Source of the DNA: Chryseobacterium aurantiacum
Lineage (GTDB): Bacteria > Bacteroidota > Bacteroidia > Flavobacteriales > Weeksellaceae
Length of the DNA: 64,000 bases
Direction: 5' to 3'
NCBI RefSeq assembly: GCF_003020585.1
Contig: NZ_PXUE01000004.1
Span: 62,001 to 126,000 of the forward strand
In this document: one piece after another, positions 43,049 through 51,322 of the stretch
How positions within the stretch are numbered: position 1 is the stretch's first letter
Layout of the letters: every line of letters begins with the position of its first letter
Position numbers and translations under genes: made by a program
Notes under the pieces: model-generated
Database searches by the model: none
What the model saw: only the letters and a program-made list of their open reading frames with translations
What the model was told of the DNA's origin: nothing

Positions 43049-43295
43049 TATAAAGTCTGTTTAAACTTAACCGCAAAAGTCACAAAAGGTTTTATTTTTT
43101 TAACACTTTAGTACACTTTAGAAAGTGTAAGGAAATACGGCACAATTAAGTTCACATAAGATGAAAATCTTTGATTTTCAACAAAACTTGAGTGTCCTTC
43201 CTTGTACACAAAGTATATCACTTAAATAGCTTAAGTGTTTAAAAAGCTTTTGTATATCCTTTGTGGTTTAATAAAAAAGTTTAAACAGCTTTATA
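43049..43295 (-). repeat. MITE-like repeat C
   Basis: A 247-bp copy in the 335-bp convergent gap 43032-43366. Best-preserved ends of the family: left TATAAAGTCTGTTTAAAC and, complemented, right TATAAAGCTGTTTAAAC. Arms AACCGCAAAAGTCACAAAAG and AACCACAAAGG, outer boxes near 43102 and 43231, palindrome TGAAAATCtttGATTTTCA at 43162-43180. The inner part matches the reverse complement of repeats A1/A2, so this copy lies in the opposite orientation. No ORF. Confidence 0.85.
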
Positions 43296-43312
43296 AATAG
43301 GAACTGCAAAGC

Positions 43313-43343
43313 AAAACCCGTCCGAAAAATTCGAACGGGTTTC
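43313..43343. terminator. Bidirectional terminator
   Basis: Arms AAACCCGTCCGA and TCGAACGGGTTT (one mismatch) around AAAAT, between the LOG gene with repeat C and the minus-strand ferredoxin gene. Confidence 0.8.
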
Positions 43344-43366
43344 TTATTAAGATTAAAAAATATTTT

Positions 43367-43696
43367 CTAAGGATAAGGAGCAATTTCTACTTCAAGCCCT
43401 TCCATTGCATCGGCAATATGTAACTGGCATCCTAGTCTGCTATTATCTTTCACGTGGAAAGCTTCAGCAAGCATGGCATCCTCTTCATCTCCCATAGGCT
43501 CCAGCCCTGGATCATTAATTACATATACCTGGCAGGAAGCACACATCGCCATTCCTCCACATACACCAATAGTCCCTTCTTCAGCCAATTCATAAGAACG
43601 GATAATCTCCATTAGGTTCATGGACATATCCGTAGGAGCTACAACATCGTGAATTACACCTTCTCTATCGGTGATTTTAATATTAACGTCTGACAT
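43367..43696 (-). CDS. 2Fe-2S ferredoxin
   Basis: A 109-residue adrenodoxin/plant-type ferredoxin. Cluster cysteines are seen in GVCGGMAMCASC and the later LGCQ, the Cx5Cx2C...C arrangement. Acidic surface (DEEDAMLAEAF) suits docking to a reductase. The gene lies 12 nt downstream of the ferredoxin-NADP reductase gene on the same strand, so the two probably form a short electron-transfer chain. The final acceptor is not encoded nearby. Confidence 0.93.
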   Translation of the reverse strand: MSDVNIKITDREGVIHDVVAPTDMSMNLMEIIRSYELAEEGTIGVCGGMAMCASCQVYVINDPGLEPMGDEEDAMLAEAFHVKDNSRLGCQLHIADAMEGLEVEIAPYP

Positions 43697-43708
43697 AATT
43701 CTGCAAAA

Positions 43709-44764
43709 TTAGTCAATTTTTTTCACAACAGCCTTCTCTGCTTCTTTACGGCTTCCGTCAAACCCGTCTACTCCACTTACTGTTGTATATTTTAATACGA
43801 ATTTTTTACCCGGATTAAGTCTGTTATACACACTCTGACACATCAAAGTAGCCTCGTGGAAACCACAAAGAATCAACTTCAGTTTTCCAGGATATGTATT
43901 GATATCTCCAATAGCGTAGATCCCATCAATGTTCGTCTGGTAATCAAGAGCGTTGTTTACTACAATTGCATTTTTTTCAATATTTAATCCCCAGTTTCCG
44001 ATCTCTCCCAATTTTGGAGTTAATCCGAATAAAGGAATAAAATAATCTGTTTCAATATCGTAAGCCTCCTGTCCTTCACTCTCTACTGTAATAGCTTCTA
44101 CTTTTCCATCACCTTTAATACCGGTAACTTCCGCAGGAGTAATTAATTTGATTTTCCCTTGGTTTTTAAGCTCCTGAACTTTTTCTACAGAATCCAAAGC
44201 TCCGCGGAACTCATTTCTTCTGTGGATCAAAGTCACTTCACTTGCAACATTAGAAAGGAAAACACTCCAGTCCAGTGCAGAATCTCCACCTCCGGCGATA
44301 ACAACTCTTTTATTTCTGAAATGTTCAGGCTCTTTAACGAAATATTCAAGACCTTTTTCTTCATAATCAGCTACATTATCAAACGTAGGTTTTCTAGGTT
44401 CAAAAGTTCCCAGTCCTCCCGCAATAGCAATAGCCTTACATCTGTGAACTGTTCCTTTATTGGTAATCACCTCAAACCACTCATCATCAACCTTTGTATA
44501 AGAAACTGCGGTTTCCCCTAAAGTAAAACCAGGTTGAAACTGCTTGATCTGCTCCATCAAATTATCCACCAATTCTCCAGCATTCACTGAAGGATACCCT
44601 GGAATATCGAAAATAGGCTTTTTAGGATAAAGTTCAGCCAATTGCCCTCCCGGCTGTGGAAGTGCATCAATAATGTGACACTTCATTTTTAAAAGACCAG
44701 CTTCAAAAACTGCAAAAAGTCCTGTAGGACCCGCACCTATGATCAATATATCAGTGGTTATCAT
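43709..44764 (-). CDS. Ferredoxin-NADP reductase (thioredoxin reductase-like)
   Basis: A 351-residue flavoprotein with an N-terminal FAD motif GAGPTGLFAVFEAG and an NADPH motif GGGDSALDW. It lacks the redox CxxC of thioredoxin reductases, which places it with the YumC-type ferredoxin-NADP reductases. It moves electrons between NADPH and the 2Fe-2S ferredoxin encoded next. A -7 element TAAATTTG (minus strand, 44796-44803) lies 31 nt upstream of the ATG. Confidence 0.92.
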   Translation of the reverse strand: MITTDILIIGAGPTGLFAVFEAGLLKMKCHIIDALPQPGGQLAELYPKKPIFDIPGYPSVNAGELVDNLMEQIKQFQPGFTLGETAVSYTKVDDEWFEVITNKGTVHRCKAIAIAGGLGTFEPRKPTFDNVADYEEKGLEYFVKEPEHFRNKRVVIAGGGDSALDWSVFLSNVASEVTLIHRRNEFRGALDSVEKVQELKNQGKIKLITPAEVTGIKGDGKVEAITVESEGQEAYDIETDYFIPLFGLTPKLGEIGNWGLNIEKNAIVVNNALDYQTNIDGIYAIGDINTYPGKLKLILCGFHEATLMCQSVYNRLNPGKKFVLKYTTVSGVDGFDGSRKEAEKAVVKKID

Positions 44765-44795
44765 AATTTAGATAATTTAATTATACATGTAACTG

Positions 44796-44803
44796 CAAAT
44801 TTA
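44796..44803 (-). promoter_or_regulatory. Promoter -7 element of the reductase-ferredoxin operon
   Basis: TAAATTTG on the minus strand, in the divergent gap with the DUF3108 gene. Confidence 0.5.
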
Positions 44804-44881
44804 CTAATTTTAATGCGAAGCATATTTAATTGATTCTAAATAAAAACCTGAGATTTGTCAAATATCTATCATTTAAGATCT

Positions 44882-44889
44882 TAAATTTG
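44882..44889 (+). promoter_or_regulatory. Promoter -7 element of the DUF3108 gene
   Basis: TAAATTTG with TTTG 24 nt upstream (44854-44857); the ATG is at 44915. Confidence 0.45.
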
Positions 44890-44914
44890 GCAATGTTTTT
44901 GTAAATGTCTTATT

Positions 44915-45685
44915 ATGAAGAAAATTTTAACCCTTTTTGCAGTACTTATATTCTTTTTAGGCTCTGCCCAGATTGATAACATCGCAGACGGCGAATCCAT
45001 CACACTCAGAATCCATTATGGTTTCCTGAATGCCGGAACCGCCAACCTTACCACTAAAAAGACTACCTACAAAGGGGCACCCCACTTATATGTAAAAGGT
45101 ACAGGGCAAACTACAGGGGCTGTAAAGGCTTTCTTCAAAGTAGAAGACCTATATGAAAGTTTTATCAATACAGATACCGGATTGCCTAGTTTTTACGTAA
45201 GAAATGTACGCGAGGGAAGCTATCGTCAGCATCTTGAGACCGCTTTTAACCATGATAACAATACCTTGATTTTAACGGATAAAAAGACACCTGCAAATGG
45301 TTCCAAGGTCATAAAATCTGTGAAAGGTGTTCAGGACATGCTTTCATGCTTCTATTATCTGCGAAGTAAAAGCTCCGATGAATTGAAAGTAGGAACCATT
45401 ATCAATATGAATGTTTGGATTGATGATGAAATGTTTCCTTTTCAGTTAAAGGTAACAGGAACTGAAAATTTGAAAACCAAGTTCGGGACCATCAATAGTT
45501 TAAAAATAATTCCATCTGTGAAAAGTGGACGAGTATTTAAGGAAAAAGAAGGTGTAACAATGTGGGTGTCCAATGATGCCAATCATATTCCTTTGCTTTT
45601 AAAGGCAGAGTTGGCTGTTGGTTCCCTAAAGGCTAGTATTGATGATTATAAAAATGTAAAATATCCTTTAAAGTTTACTAAATAA
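44915..45685 (+). CDS. DUF3108 domain secreted protein
   Basis: A 256-residue protein with a signal peptide ending LGSAQ. The mature region starts GESITLRIHYGFLNAGTANL and is beta-rich throughout, matching DUF3108 (PF11306), a periplasmic or outer-membrane-associated domain of unknown function. Conserved-looking segments include QDMLSCFYYLRS and MWVSNDANHIPLLLKAEL. It is monocistronic, with promoter and terminator. Confidence 0.85.
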   Translation: MKKILTLFAVLIFFLGSAQIDNIADGESITLRIHYGFLNAGTANLTTKKTTYKGAPHLYVKGTGQTTGAVKAFFKVEDLYESFINTDTGLPSFYVRNVREGSYRQHLETAFNHDNNTLILTDKKTPANGSKVIKSVKGVQDMLSCFYYLRSKSSDELKVGTIINMNVWIDDEMFPFQLKVTGTENLKTKFGTINSLKIIPSVKSGRVFKEKEGVTMWVSNDANHIPLLLKAELAVGSLKASIDDYKNVKYPLKFTK

Positions 45686-45713
45686 AATAAATAACTAAGT
45701 TCTTTAGTTGATG

Positions 45714-45743
45714 AATGTCTGTAGTTTTTACAGACATTTTTTT
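45714..45743 (+). terminator. Intrinsic terminator of the DUF3108 gene
   Basis: Arms AATGTCTGTA and TACAGACATT with a T-run. The 45744-45927 stretch shows nothing recognisable. Confidence 0.88.
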
Positions 45744-45924
45744 ATTTGGAATGTAACATATTACGAATACCAATTGTCTTTATTATAGAGCAGCAAGAAG
45801 ACTGCAGCATGCAAATACTTGATGGAGATACAGATGTATTCAAAGTATAGCATAAGAAACAGACACGTGTAAATTTTTCAATAAGATCAGTTTTTAATTA
45901 CGTTTTGTTTCTTAGGTCAGTAAT

Positions 45925-45957
45925 TAAAAACAAAAACCTCCGGAGCTCCGGAGGTTT
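45925..45957 (-). terminator. Intrinsic terminator of pheS
   Basis: Self-complementary stem with arms AAACCTCCGGAG and CTCCGGAGGTTT; in the minus direction it is followed by a T-rich tail. Confidence 0.88.
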
Positions 45958-45963
45958 GATTTT

Positions 45964-46974
45964 TTATAGCGTCTTGAATTGCTCCAAGGTTCTGATATCA
46001 TTTTCAAAGAACATTCTGATATCACTCATTTGGTAAAGAAGCATTGTAATTCTTTCAATACCCATTCCGAATGCATATCCTGAATATTTCTCAGAGTCAA
46101 TATTTACATTTTTCAATACAGCAGGGTCTACCATTCCGCAACCCATGATTTCTAACCAACCTGTACCTTTTGTAATTCTGTAATCCGTTTCAGAGTTTAA
46201 TCCCCAGTATACATCAATCTCAGCACTTGGCTCAGTGAACGGGAAATAAGATGGTCTCATTCTGATTTTGGACTTTCCGAAAAGTTCGGTGGTAAAGAAC
46301 TGAATAGTCTGCTTCAAATCAGCAAAACTTACATTTTCATCAATGTATAATCCCTCTATTTGGTGGAAGATACAGTGAGAACGTGAAGAAATCGCTTCAT
46401 TTCTGAATACTCTTCCTGGAGATAAAATTCTGATAGGCGGCTGATTTTCTTCCATATAACGGGTTTGCACGGAAGAAGTATGCGTTCTCAAAAGAATATC
46501 CGGATTTTGTTCAATAAAGAAAGTATCCTGCATATCTCTTGCCGGGTGGTATTCCGGAAGATTCAACGCTGTAAAGTTATGCCAGTCATCTTCAATCTCA
46601 GGACCATCTGCTACCGCAAAGCCAATAGATTTGAAGATTTCAATAATTCTGTTTTTAACCAGATTGATTGGATGTCTTGACCCCAGTTCCAACGGAAAAG
46701 CAGGTCTTGTAAGATCTTCTTTTTCTACAATAATAGAAGATTCAGAAGCATTTTTCAAATCTTCTAATTTACCGGCAACAGCCTGTTTCAAGGAGTTAAT
46801 CTTCTGCCCGAATTCTTTCTTCTGGTCGTTAGGAACTTCTTTTAATGTTTCGTAAAAATCATTTAGAACTCCTTTCTTACCATTATACTTGATTCGGAAA
46901 TTTTCGATTTCCTCTTTAGATGCAGTATTGAAGCCGTTTACTTCGATCAGTAGTTCTTCTATCTTTTCTATCAT
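45964..46974 (-). CDS. pheS: Phenylalanine-tRNA ligase alpha subunit
   Basis: A 336-residue class II aminoacyl-tRNA synthetase subunit. An N-terminal coiled-coil tRNA-binding region (residues about 1-85) is followed by the catalytic core: motif 2 region FRNEAISSRSHCIFHQIEGLYID, substrate region WLEIMGCGMVDPAVL and motif 3 GMGIERITMLLY. The length is typical. The pheT gene is not adjacent, as is usual in Bacteroidota. The minus-strand -7 element TATTTTTG lies 26 nt upstream of the start codon. Confidence 0.96.
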   Translation of the reverse strand: MIEKIEELLIEVNGFNTASKEEIENFRIKYNGKKGVLNDFYETLKEVPNDQKKEFGQKINSLKQAVAGKLEDLKNASESSIIVEKEDLTRPAFPLELGSRHPINLVKNRIIEIFKSIGFAVADGPEIEDDWHNFTALNLPEYHPARDMQDTFFIEQNPDILLRTHTSSVQTRYMEENQPPIRILSPGRVFRNEAISSRSHCIFHQIEGLYIDENVSFADLKQTIQFFTTELFGKSKIRMRPSYFPFTEPSAEIDVYWGLNSETDYRITKGTGWLEIMGCGMVDPAVLKNVNIDSEKYSGYAFGMGIERITMLLYQMSDIRMFFENDIRTLEQFKTL

Positions 46975-46999
46975 TATTTTACCCTTTCAAAATGTTTTG

Positions 47000-47007
47000 C
47001 AAAAATA
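47000..47007 (-). promoter_or_regulatory. Promoter -7 element of pheS
   Basis: TATTTTTG on the minus strand, 26 nt upstream of the ATG at 46974. Confidence 0.45.
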
Positions 47008-47038
47008 CGACTTTTAAGTTTAATAATAAGTCAGTCAT

Positions 47039-47069
47039 AAAAAAATCTGCCTCTTTTTCGGGAGGCAGA
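47039..47069 (-). terminator. Intrinsic terminator of the YceI gene
   Basis: Arms TCTGCCTC and GAGGCAGA with a T-run in the minus direction. Confidence 0.85.
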
Positions 47070-47101
47070 CTTCAATCACTTATTTCACTTAAATAAAAAA
47101 A

Positions 47102-47761
47102 TTATTTCTTTTCTAAAGCTTTAACGCTGATTTGAAGAGTTACCTCATCCTTAATCACTCCGTTTTCAGCAGGAGCCTGGAACTTCACGCCAAACTCTTC
47201 TCTCTTGATATCCTTAGGCTCAGTAGCAACGCTCACTTCTCCATCTTTCACAGAAACATTTGCTTTAAACTGAACAGGCTTGGTAATTCCTTTAATGGTT
47301 AAATTACCATCCAAAAGAGTATTATAATCACCCTCATTAGCAGGAGTAACCTTTGTAATTTCAAAAGAAGCGGTTGGGAATTTTTCAACCTCAAAGAAAT
47401 CACCACTCTTAAGATGACCGTTTAATTTCCCCATATCTTCCGGACTGTCTTTTAAATCCACAGAAGTTAATGAGTTCATGTCAGCAACAAATTTACCACT
47501 TTCAAGCTTTCCTTCTTTCACTGTCACATCTCCACTTTCGAATTTGATATTCCCAAAATGGCTTGTATTCTCAGATTTGAAAACTTTATATCCCTTCCAT
47601 TCAACCTTACTGTTTAGTGTATCCAAAGTGTACTGGTTACCATTCTTGGTAGTCGTCACCTCATTACTTTCACTGGTAAGCGGTTTATCTTTTTTACAAG
47701 AAACCACTACAGCAGCAATAAATAAAGCAGGAATAGCTAACGAAAACAGTTTTTTTCTCAT
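47102..47761 (-). CDS. YceI family lipoprotein
   Basis: A 219-residue protein with a lipoprotein signal (lipobox VVSC, Cys22) and a YceI-like lipocalin-type beta barrel (PF04264) from about residue 45 (LDTLNSKVEWKGYKVF) to the end. YceI proteins bind isoprenoid-type lipids or quinones in the periplasm; here the lipid anchor fixes it to a membrane. It is transcribed alone, divergent from the orphan ABC ATPase gene. The ligand is not known. Confidence 0.9.
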   Translation of the reverse strand: MRKKLFSLAIPALFIAAVVVSCKKDKPLTSESNEVTTTKNGNQYTLDTLNSKVEWKGYKVFKSENTSHFGNIKFESGDVTVKEGKLESGKFVADMNSLTSVDLKDSPEDMGKLNGHLKSGDFFEVEKFPTASFEITKVTPANEGDYNTLLDGNLTIKGITKPVQFKANVSVKDGEVSVATEPKDIKREEFGVKFQAPAENGVIKDEVTLQISVKALEKK

Positions 47762-47804
47762 TTTTGATTTATTTTTATTACTTCCGCTAATATAATAAAA
47801 AAAA

Positions 47805-47832
47805 TTGTGTTTTCATAAAAACCTTACATTTG
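47805..47832 (+). promoter_or_regulatory. Consensus promoter abutting the ABC ATPase start codon
   Basis: TTG (47805-47807) and TACATTTG (47825-47832) with a 17-nt spacer. Only 4 nt separate the -7 element from the ATG at 47837, so a leaderless mRNA is likely. Confidence 0.65.
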
Positions 47833-47836
47833 TAAT

Positions 47837-48772
47837 ATGCTATTAGAAATAAACAATTTATTTTTCTCTCATGCCAAGGAAAAAACCCTGTTTCAAAACC
47901 TTAATTTAAGGTTTGAGGCTGGTAGAATTATTGCTCTGGCAGGGGAAAGCGGATGCGGAAAATCAACACTTCTCGGTTTAATCTACGGGCTTCTTGACTG
48001 GGAAAGTGGAGAAATAATTTTTGATGGAAACAAGCTTTTGGGACCCAAAGGAAATCTTGTTCCCGGTGAAGCCGAAATGAAGTTTGTGGCACAGAACTTT
48101 GACCTCATGCCTTATGCTACCGTTGCTGAAAATGTAGGAAAATTTATTTCAAATATTAATTTAGCTAAAAAAAGAGAAACCGTCATGGAACTTCTGGACG
48201 TGGTAGGTCTTCAGGAATTTGCGGATGTACTTCCAAAATACCTAAGCGGTGGTCAGCAACAAAGAGTTGCCATTGCAAGAGCGCTTTCTGTACTCCCAAA
48301 ACTTCTTATTTTGGACGAACCGTTTAGCAACCTTGATTTTCCAAGAAAAATTGAACTTAGAGAAAGACTTTTCAGATATGTAAAACAACATCAGATATCT
48401 CTTATCATTTCTACTCATGAGCTTCAGGATATCATGCCATGGCTGGATCAGGTCGTTATTCTTCAAAATGGAAGATTAATTCAGAATGACAGCCCTGAAG
48501 AAACCTATCGAAACCCCTACAACGTGTATGTAGCCAAATTATTTGGGGAAGTAAATATTTTCAGTGAAACTGAAGCCCTAGATTTTGGACTTTCGAAACC
48601 AACCTATTACCCTAAAGAAATAAAAATCTCAGAAACCGGTCCTGAGGCAGAGATTCTTGAAAGTAGATTTGCCGGAAACTATTACTGGAATAAGATTAAA
48701 GTAAGAAACAAGGAGCTGATAATTTATACTGATGAAAAACTAACCAGCCCTGTAAATATTTCATTTAATTAG
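47837..48772 (+). CDS. Orphan ABC transporter ATP-binding protein
   Basis: A 311-residue ABC ATPase. Motifs: Walker A GESGCGKST, Q-loop FVAQNFDLMPY, signature LSGGQQQR, Walker B LLILDEPFSNLD and H-loop ISTHE. The C-terminal 80 residues (from about 230) resemble a TOBE-like regulatory domain as in importer ATPases of the PotA/FbpC type. No permease or binding-protein gene is adjacent, so its partners are elsewhere or it acts in another way. The promoter sits so close that translation likely starts at the 5' end of the mRNA. Confidence 0.9.
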   Translation: MLLEINNLFFSHAKEKTLFQNLNLRFEAGRIIALAGESGCGKSTLLGLIYGLLDWESGEIIFDGNKLLGPKGNLVPGEAEMKFVAQNFDLMPYATVAENVGKFISNINLAKKRETVMELLDVVGLQEFADVLPKYLSGGQQQRVAIARALSVLPKLLILDEPFSNLDFPRKIELRERLFRYVKQHQISLIISTHELQDIMPWLDQVVILQNGRLIQNDSPEETYRNPYNVYVAKLFGEVNIFSETEALDFGLSKPTYYPKEIKISETGPEAEILESRFAGNYYWNKIKVRNKELIIYTDEKLTSPVNISFN

Positions 48773-48800
48773 GAGCAAATCTCCAAAAAGAAAAGGTTAC

Positions 48801-48834
48801 AAAAGTACGAACAGCCCCTCATTCCGGTGCTTTT
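48801..48834 (+). terminator. Weak hairpin after the ABC ATPase gene
   Basis: Arms AAAAGTAC and GTGCTTTT (one G-U pair) with an 18-nt loop. The T-run is short. Part of the 322-bp gap 48773-49094. Confidence 0.4.
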
Positions 48835-48895
48835 CGATTGTCATAACTTATACATTTTCAATATGCTGTGTATAAAAAAAATACAAACATAAGAA

Positions 48896-48923
48896 TTGGT
48901 TCTAAAACTTTTTCTTACATTTG
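48896..48923 (+). promoter_or_regulatory. Consensus promoter with no ORF downstream
   Basis: TTG (48896-48898), 17-nt spacer, TACATTTG (48916-48923). The expected start of transcription is near 48930. The next gene is on the opposite strand, so this promoter points to a noncoding RNA. Confidence 0.65.
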
Positions 48924-48929
48924 TATCTC

Positions 48930-49040
48930 TACAGCTTAAGGAAATTTTTGGTTAATTCTCTTTCTGCCTTCTAGACGGACATTAGCAATCTTGCGATTAA
49001 GTCTATTGAAAGATTACACTGTCCAATTTTTTCCTTTTTT
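48930..49040 (+). ncRNA. Candidate small RNA of about 110 nt
   Basis: It begins just after a full consensus promoter and ends in a stem-loop with a T-rich tail: arms GGACA and TGTCC (49021 region), an internal loop, then AATCTT/AAGATT. No ORF of useful size lies in it. The size and the bulged hairpin would suit a 6S-type or other flavobacterial sRNA class, but I cannot confirm a family by eye. It could also be an antisense or 3' regulator of the convergent yjdM gene. Confidence 0.5.
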
Positions 49041-49094
49041 TATTGATCTTCCTTTTCCTGAATGTTAAGGTTAATCTTTAAAAGTCAGTTATTT

Positions 49095-49439
49095 TTATGC
49101 TTTCTTCACAAATTCAGACTTTAGAGCCATTGCTCCAAAACCATCTATCTTACAGTCGATATTGTGATCATTTCCTGGTCTTAGACGAATATTTTTCACT
49201 TTAGTACCCGCTTTTACCGGTTTTGGTGCTCCTTTTACGGGAAGGTCTTTTACTACCACTACAGAATCACCATCCTGAAGTTCATTTCCGTTAGCGTCCA
49301 ATATTTTACCCTCACTTGCTGCTTCAGATGCTACATCCTCAGGATTCCATTCGTAGAAGCACTGAGAGCATACCATCATATTATCACTTGGATAGGTAAA
49401 CTCGGAACTACATTTCGGACAAAGTACTGTATCACTCAT
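49095..49439 (-). CDS. yjdM: Zinc-ribbon protein YjdM (PhnA-like)
   Basis: A 114-residue protein with an N-terminal zinc ribbon [21 protein letters not shown] (split here as two CxxC pairs) and a C-terminal SH3-like PhnA domain ([36 protein letters not shown]). Despite the old PhnA name it is not part of phosphonate breakdown; its function is uncertain. Monocistronic and convergent with the candidate sRNA. Confidence 0.9.
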   Translation of the reverse strand: MSDTVLCPKCSSEFTYPSDNMMVCSQCFYEWNPEDVASEAASEGKILDANGNELQDGDSVVVVKDLPVKGAPKPVKAGTKVKNIRLRPGNDHNIDCKIDGFGAMALKSEFVKKA

Positions 49440-49559
49440 ATTTTAATTTTTTGCAAAGGTAGAGCTTTTTGGACGTTAAAGTCAAGTTCCGGATGTCAGA
49501 AATTAGAAAGTGGGAACACAACCTTAAAACACAAAATCTAAACTCTCAACTTAAATTCG

Positions 49560-49567
49560 TATTTTTG
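49560..49567 (+). promoter_or_regulatory. Promoter -7 element of the RsmB-type gene
   Basis: TATTTTTG, a TAnnTTTG match, 25 nt before the ATG at 49593. Confidence 0.45.
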
Positions 49568-49592
49568 CAGATTCAAACAGCGAAGCAAATTT

Positions 49593-50798
49593 ATGGAACT
49601 TATTCACAGAAACTTGGCAATCGGAATTCACGATGCCTTACTAGAAACATTTTTTGAAAAAAACAAATATGCAGATAAAGTTATTGAAAGACTTTTGAAA
49701 GCAAACAGAAAATGGGGAAGCCAGGACAGAGCCGTTGTTTCTGAGATTTTCTACAATATTATCCGTTGGAAAAAACGCCTTGAATATTATATGGGTGAAG
49801 GGATAAAACCCAGCAATATTTATAAACTTATCCTTGCTTACCTTCTTTGGAGCAAGACCAATTATAAAAAGTTTGAAGAGTTTGATGGAATTAAAATTGC
49901 AGACATCCTTACCAAGCTTAAGAAAAACACTGTTCCTACTAAGGCAATAGAACATTCTATTCCGGATTGGTTGGCTGAAACACTGGAAAAAGAACTGGGT
50001 GCTAACTGGGAAAGAGAAATGCTTGCCCTAAATGAGCAGGCACCTACCGTTTTAAGATCTAATTCTTTAAAAACAACTACAAAGGAACTTATTTCTGATC
50101 TTTCGGATGAGGGAGTTGCTTCTTTTTCTATCAAAAATTATCCTGATGCTGTACAGCTTGAGGAGAAAAAGAATGTTTTCCTTACAACCGCTTTTAAAGA
50201 GGGATTATTTGAAGTTCAGGATGCCTCTTCACAAAAGATCGGATATTTTCTTGATGTTAAAGAAGGACAAAGAGTGGTAGACGCATGCGCAGGAGCAGGT
50301 GGAAAAACTCTTCATTTGGCAGCATTAATGAAAAACAAAGGTCAGATTGTAGCATTGGATATTTTTGAGTGGAAACTGGCTGAATTGAAACGTCGTGCAA
50401 AAAGAGCTGGTGCTCATAATATTGAAACACGAATGATTTCTGACAACAAGGTTATTAAACGTCTTCATGAAAAAGCAGACAGACTACTGATTGATGCACC
50501 ATGTTCTGGTCTTGGAGTTTTGAAAAGAAACCCGGACAGTAAATGGAAAATTGATCAGGACTTTATTGACAGAATCAAAAAGGAACAACAACAGATTCTT
50601 CAGGACTATTCTAAAATGTTGAAAATAGGTGGAAAAATGGTGTACGCTACGTGTTCTATCCTGCCTTCTGAAAACAATCTGCAGGTTGAGGAATTCCTTA
50701 AGAACAATCCCGGATATAAAATGATCAAGGATGATAAAGTAATGCCTAGTGAAGGCTATGACGGATTCTACATGGCATTGATCGAAAGAATTTCTTAA
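49593..50798 (+). CDS. RsmB/NOP family RNA (cytosine-5) methyltransferase
   Basis: A 401-residue SAM-dependent enzyme that methylates cytosine C5 in rRNA. The N-terminal NusB-like helical region (residues about 1-140) is followed by a Rossmann methyltransferase: SAM motif DACAGAGGKTLHLA, LDIFEWKLAELKRR, and the two catalytic cysteines in IDAPCSGLGVLKRNPD and YATCSILPSENN. The architecture is that of RsmB (16S rRNA m5C967), though the exact target base cannot be confirmed here. A weak terminator follows at 50821. Confidence 0.92.
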   Translation: MELIHRNLAIGIHDALLETFFEKNKYADKVIERLLKANRKWGSQDRAVVSEIFYNIIRWKKRLEYYMGEGIKPSNIYKLILAYLLWSKTNYKKFEEFDGIKIADILTKLKKNTVPTKAIEHSIPDWLAETLEKELGANWEREMLALNEQAPTVLRSNSLKTTTKELISDLSDEGVASFSIKNYPDAVQLEEKKNVFLTTAFKEGLFEVQDASSQKIGYFLDVKEGQRVVDACAGAGGKTLHLAALMKNKGQIVALDIFEWKLAELKRRAKRAGAHNIETRMISDNKVIKRLHEKADRLLIDAPCSGLGVLKRNPDSKWKIDQDFIDRIKKEQQQILQDYSKMLKIGGKMVYATCSILPSENNLQVEEFLKNNPGYKMIKDDKVMPSEGYDGFYMALIERIS

Positions 50799-50820
50799 TT
50801 CATTTTTAAAATATAAAGAT

Positions 50821-50847
50821 AAAAACTACTCGAAAGGGTAGTTTTTT
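50821..50847 (+). terminator. Intrinsic terminator of the RsmB-type gene
   Basis: Arms AAAAACTACTC and GGGTAGTTTTT (one G-U pair) around GAAA with a T-run. Confidence 0.8.
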
Positions 50848-50984
50848 CTGTTTTTTAAACTATTTTTTGAAAATATAATGTAACATTTTACACTCACTCC
50901 CTACTAACTCCATAGATTAAACCGTTTTGATGCAGTAAGGCTACTTTTATTAATTGAAATAGCAATCCTGCCACCTCATCCATT

Positions 50985-51275
50985 ATGAGTAAAAGAAATA
51001 TAATTAACTTTTTGGCAATCTGCTTATTCTGCCTGTATTCAACACAGGCCAAGGAAGTATGCTATATAAGTTCTTATAATGGAAAGGTATTACCAACTAC
51101 AATCTGGCATCCGCCGAACAATCACCTTTTTACTTCCTATTTATTTTTAAAGCTTGAAAATATCAAACATAGTGTATCTCTCTATGATAAGAATAGGAAA
51201 GAAATAGGTCCTACTGTCGAAATTTCACAAAAGGAACACATTTCAGTGTATGGAACATTACAGAAGCTTTGCTAA
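50985..51275 (+). CDS. Small hypothetical secreted protein
   Basis: A 96-residue frame with a plausible signal peptide (NFLAICLFCLYSTQA) and a hydrophilic beta-type mature part with Cys near the start (EVCYIS) and at the last residue (QKLC), so one disulfide is possible. No family recognised. It is short and isolated between the RsmB-type gene and asnB, with no clear promoter; it may be a real small protein or chance. Confidence 0.5.
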   Translation: MSKRNIINFLAICLFCLYSTQAKEVCYISSYNGKVLPTTIWHPPNNHLFTSYLFLKLENIKHSVSLYDKNRKEIGPTVEISQKEHISVYGTLQKLC

Positions 51276-51293
51276 AGGTCCTATAAAAACAAA

Positions 51294-51322
51294 ACCTTCT
51301 TGCATGAGAATTGCAAGAAGGT
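51294..51322 (-). terminator. Hairpin downstream of the small secreted protein gene
   Basis: Perfect 10-bp arms ACCTTCTTGC and GCAAGAAGGT with a 9-nt loop. The T-rich side lies in the minus direction. The rest of the 51276-51606 gap is AT-rich with the asnB promoter and nothing else. Confidence 0.45.
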
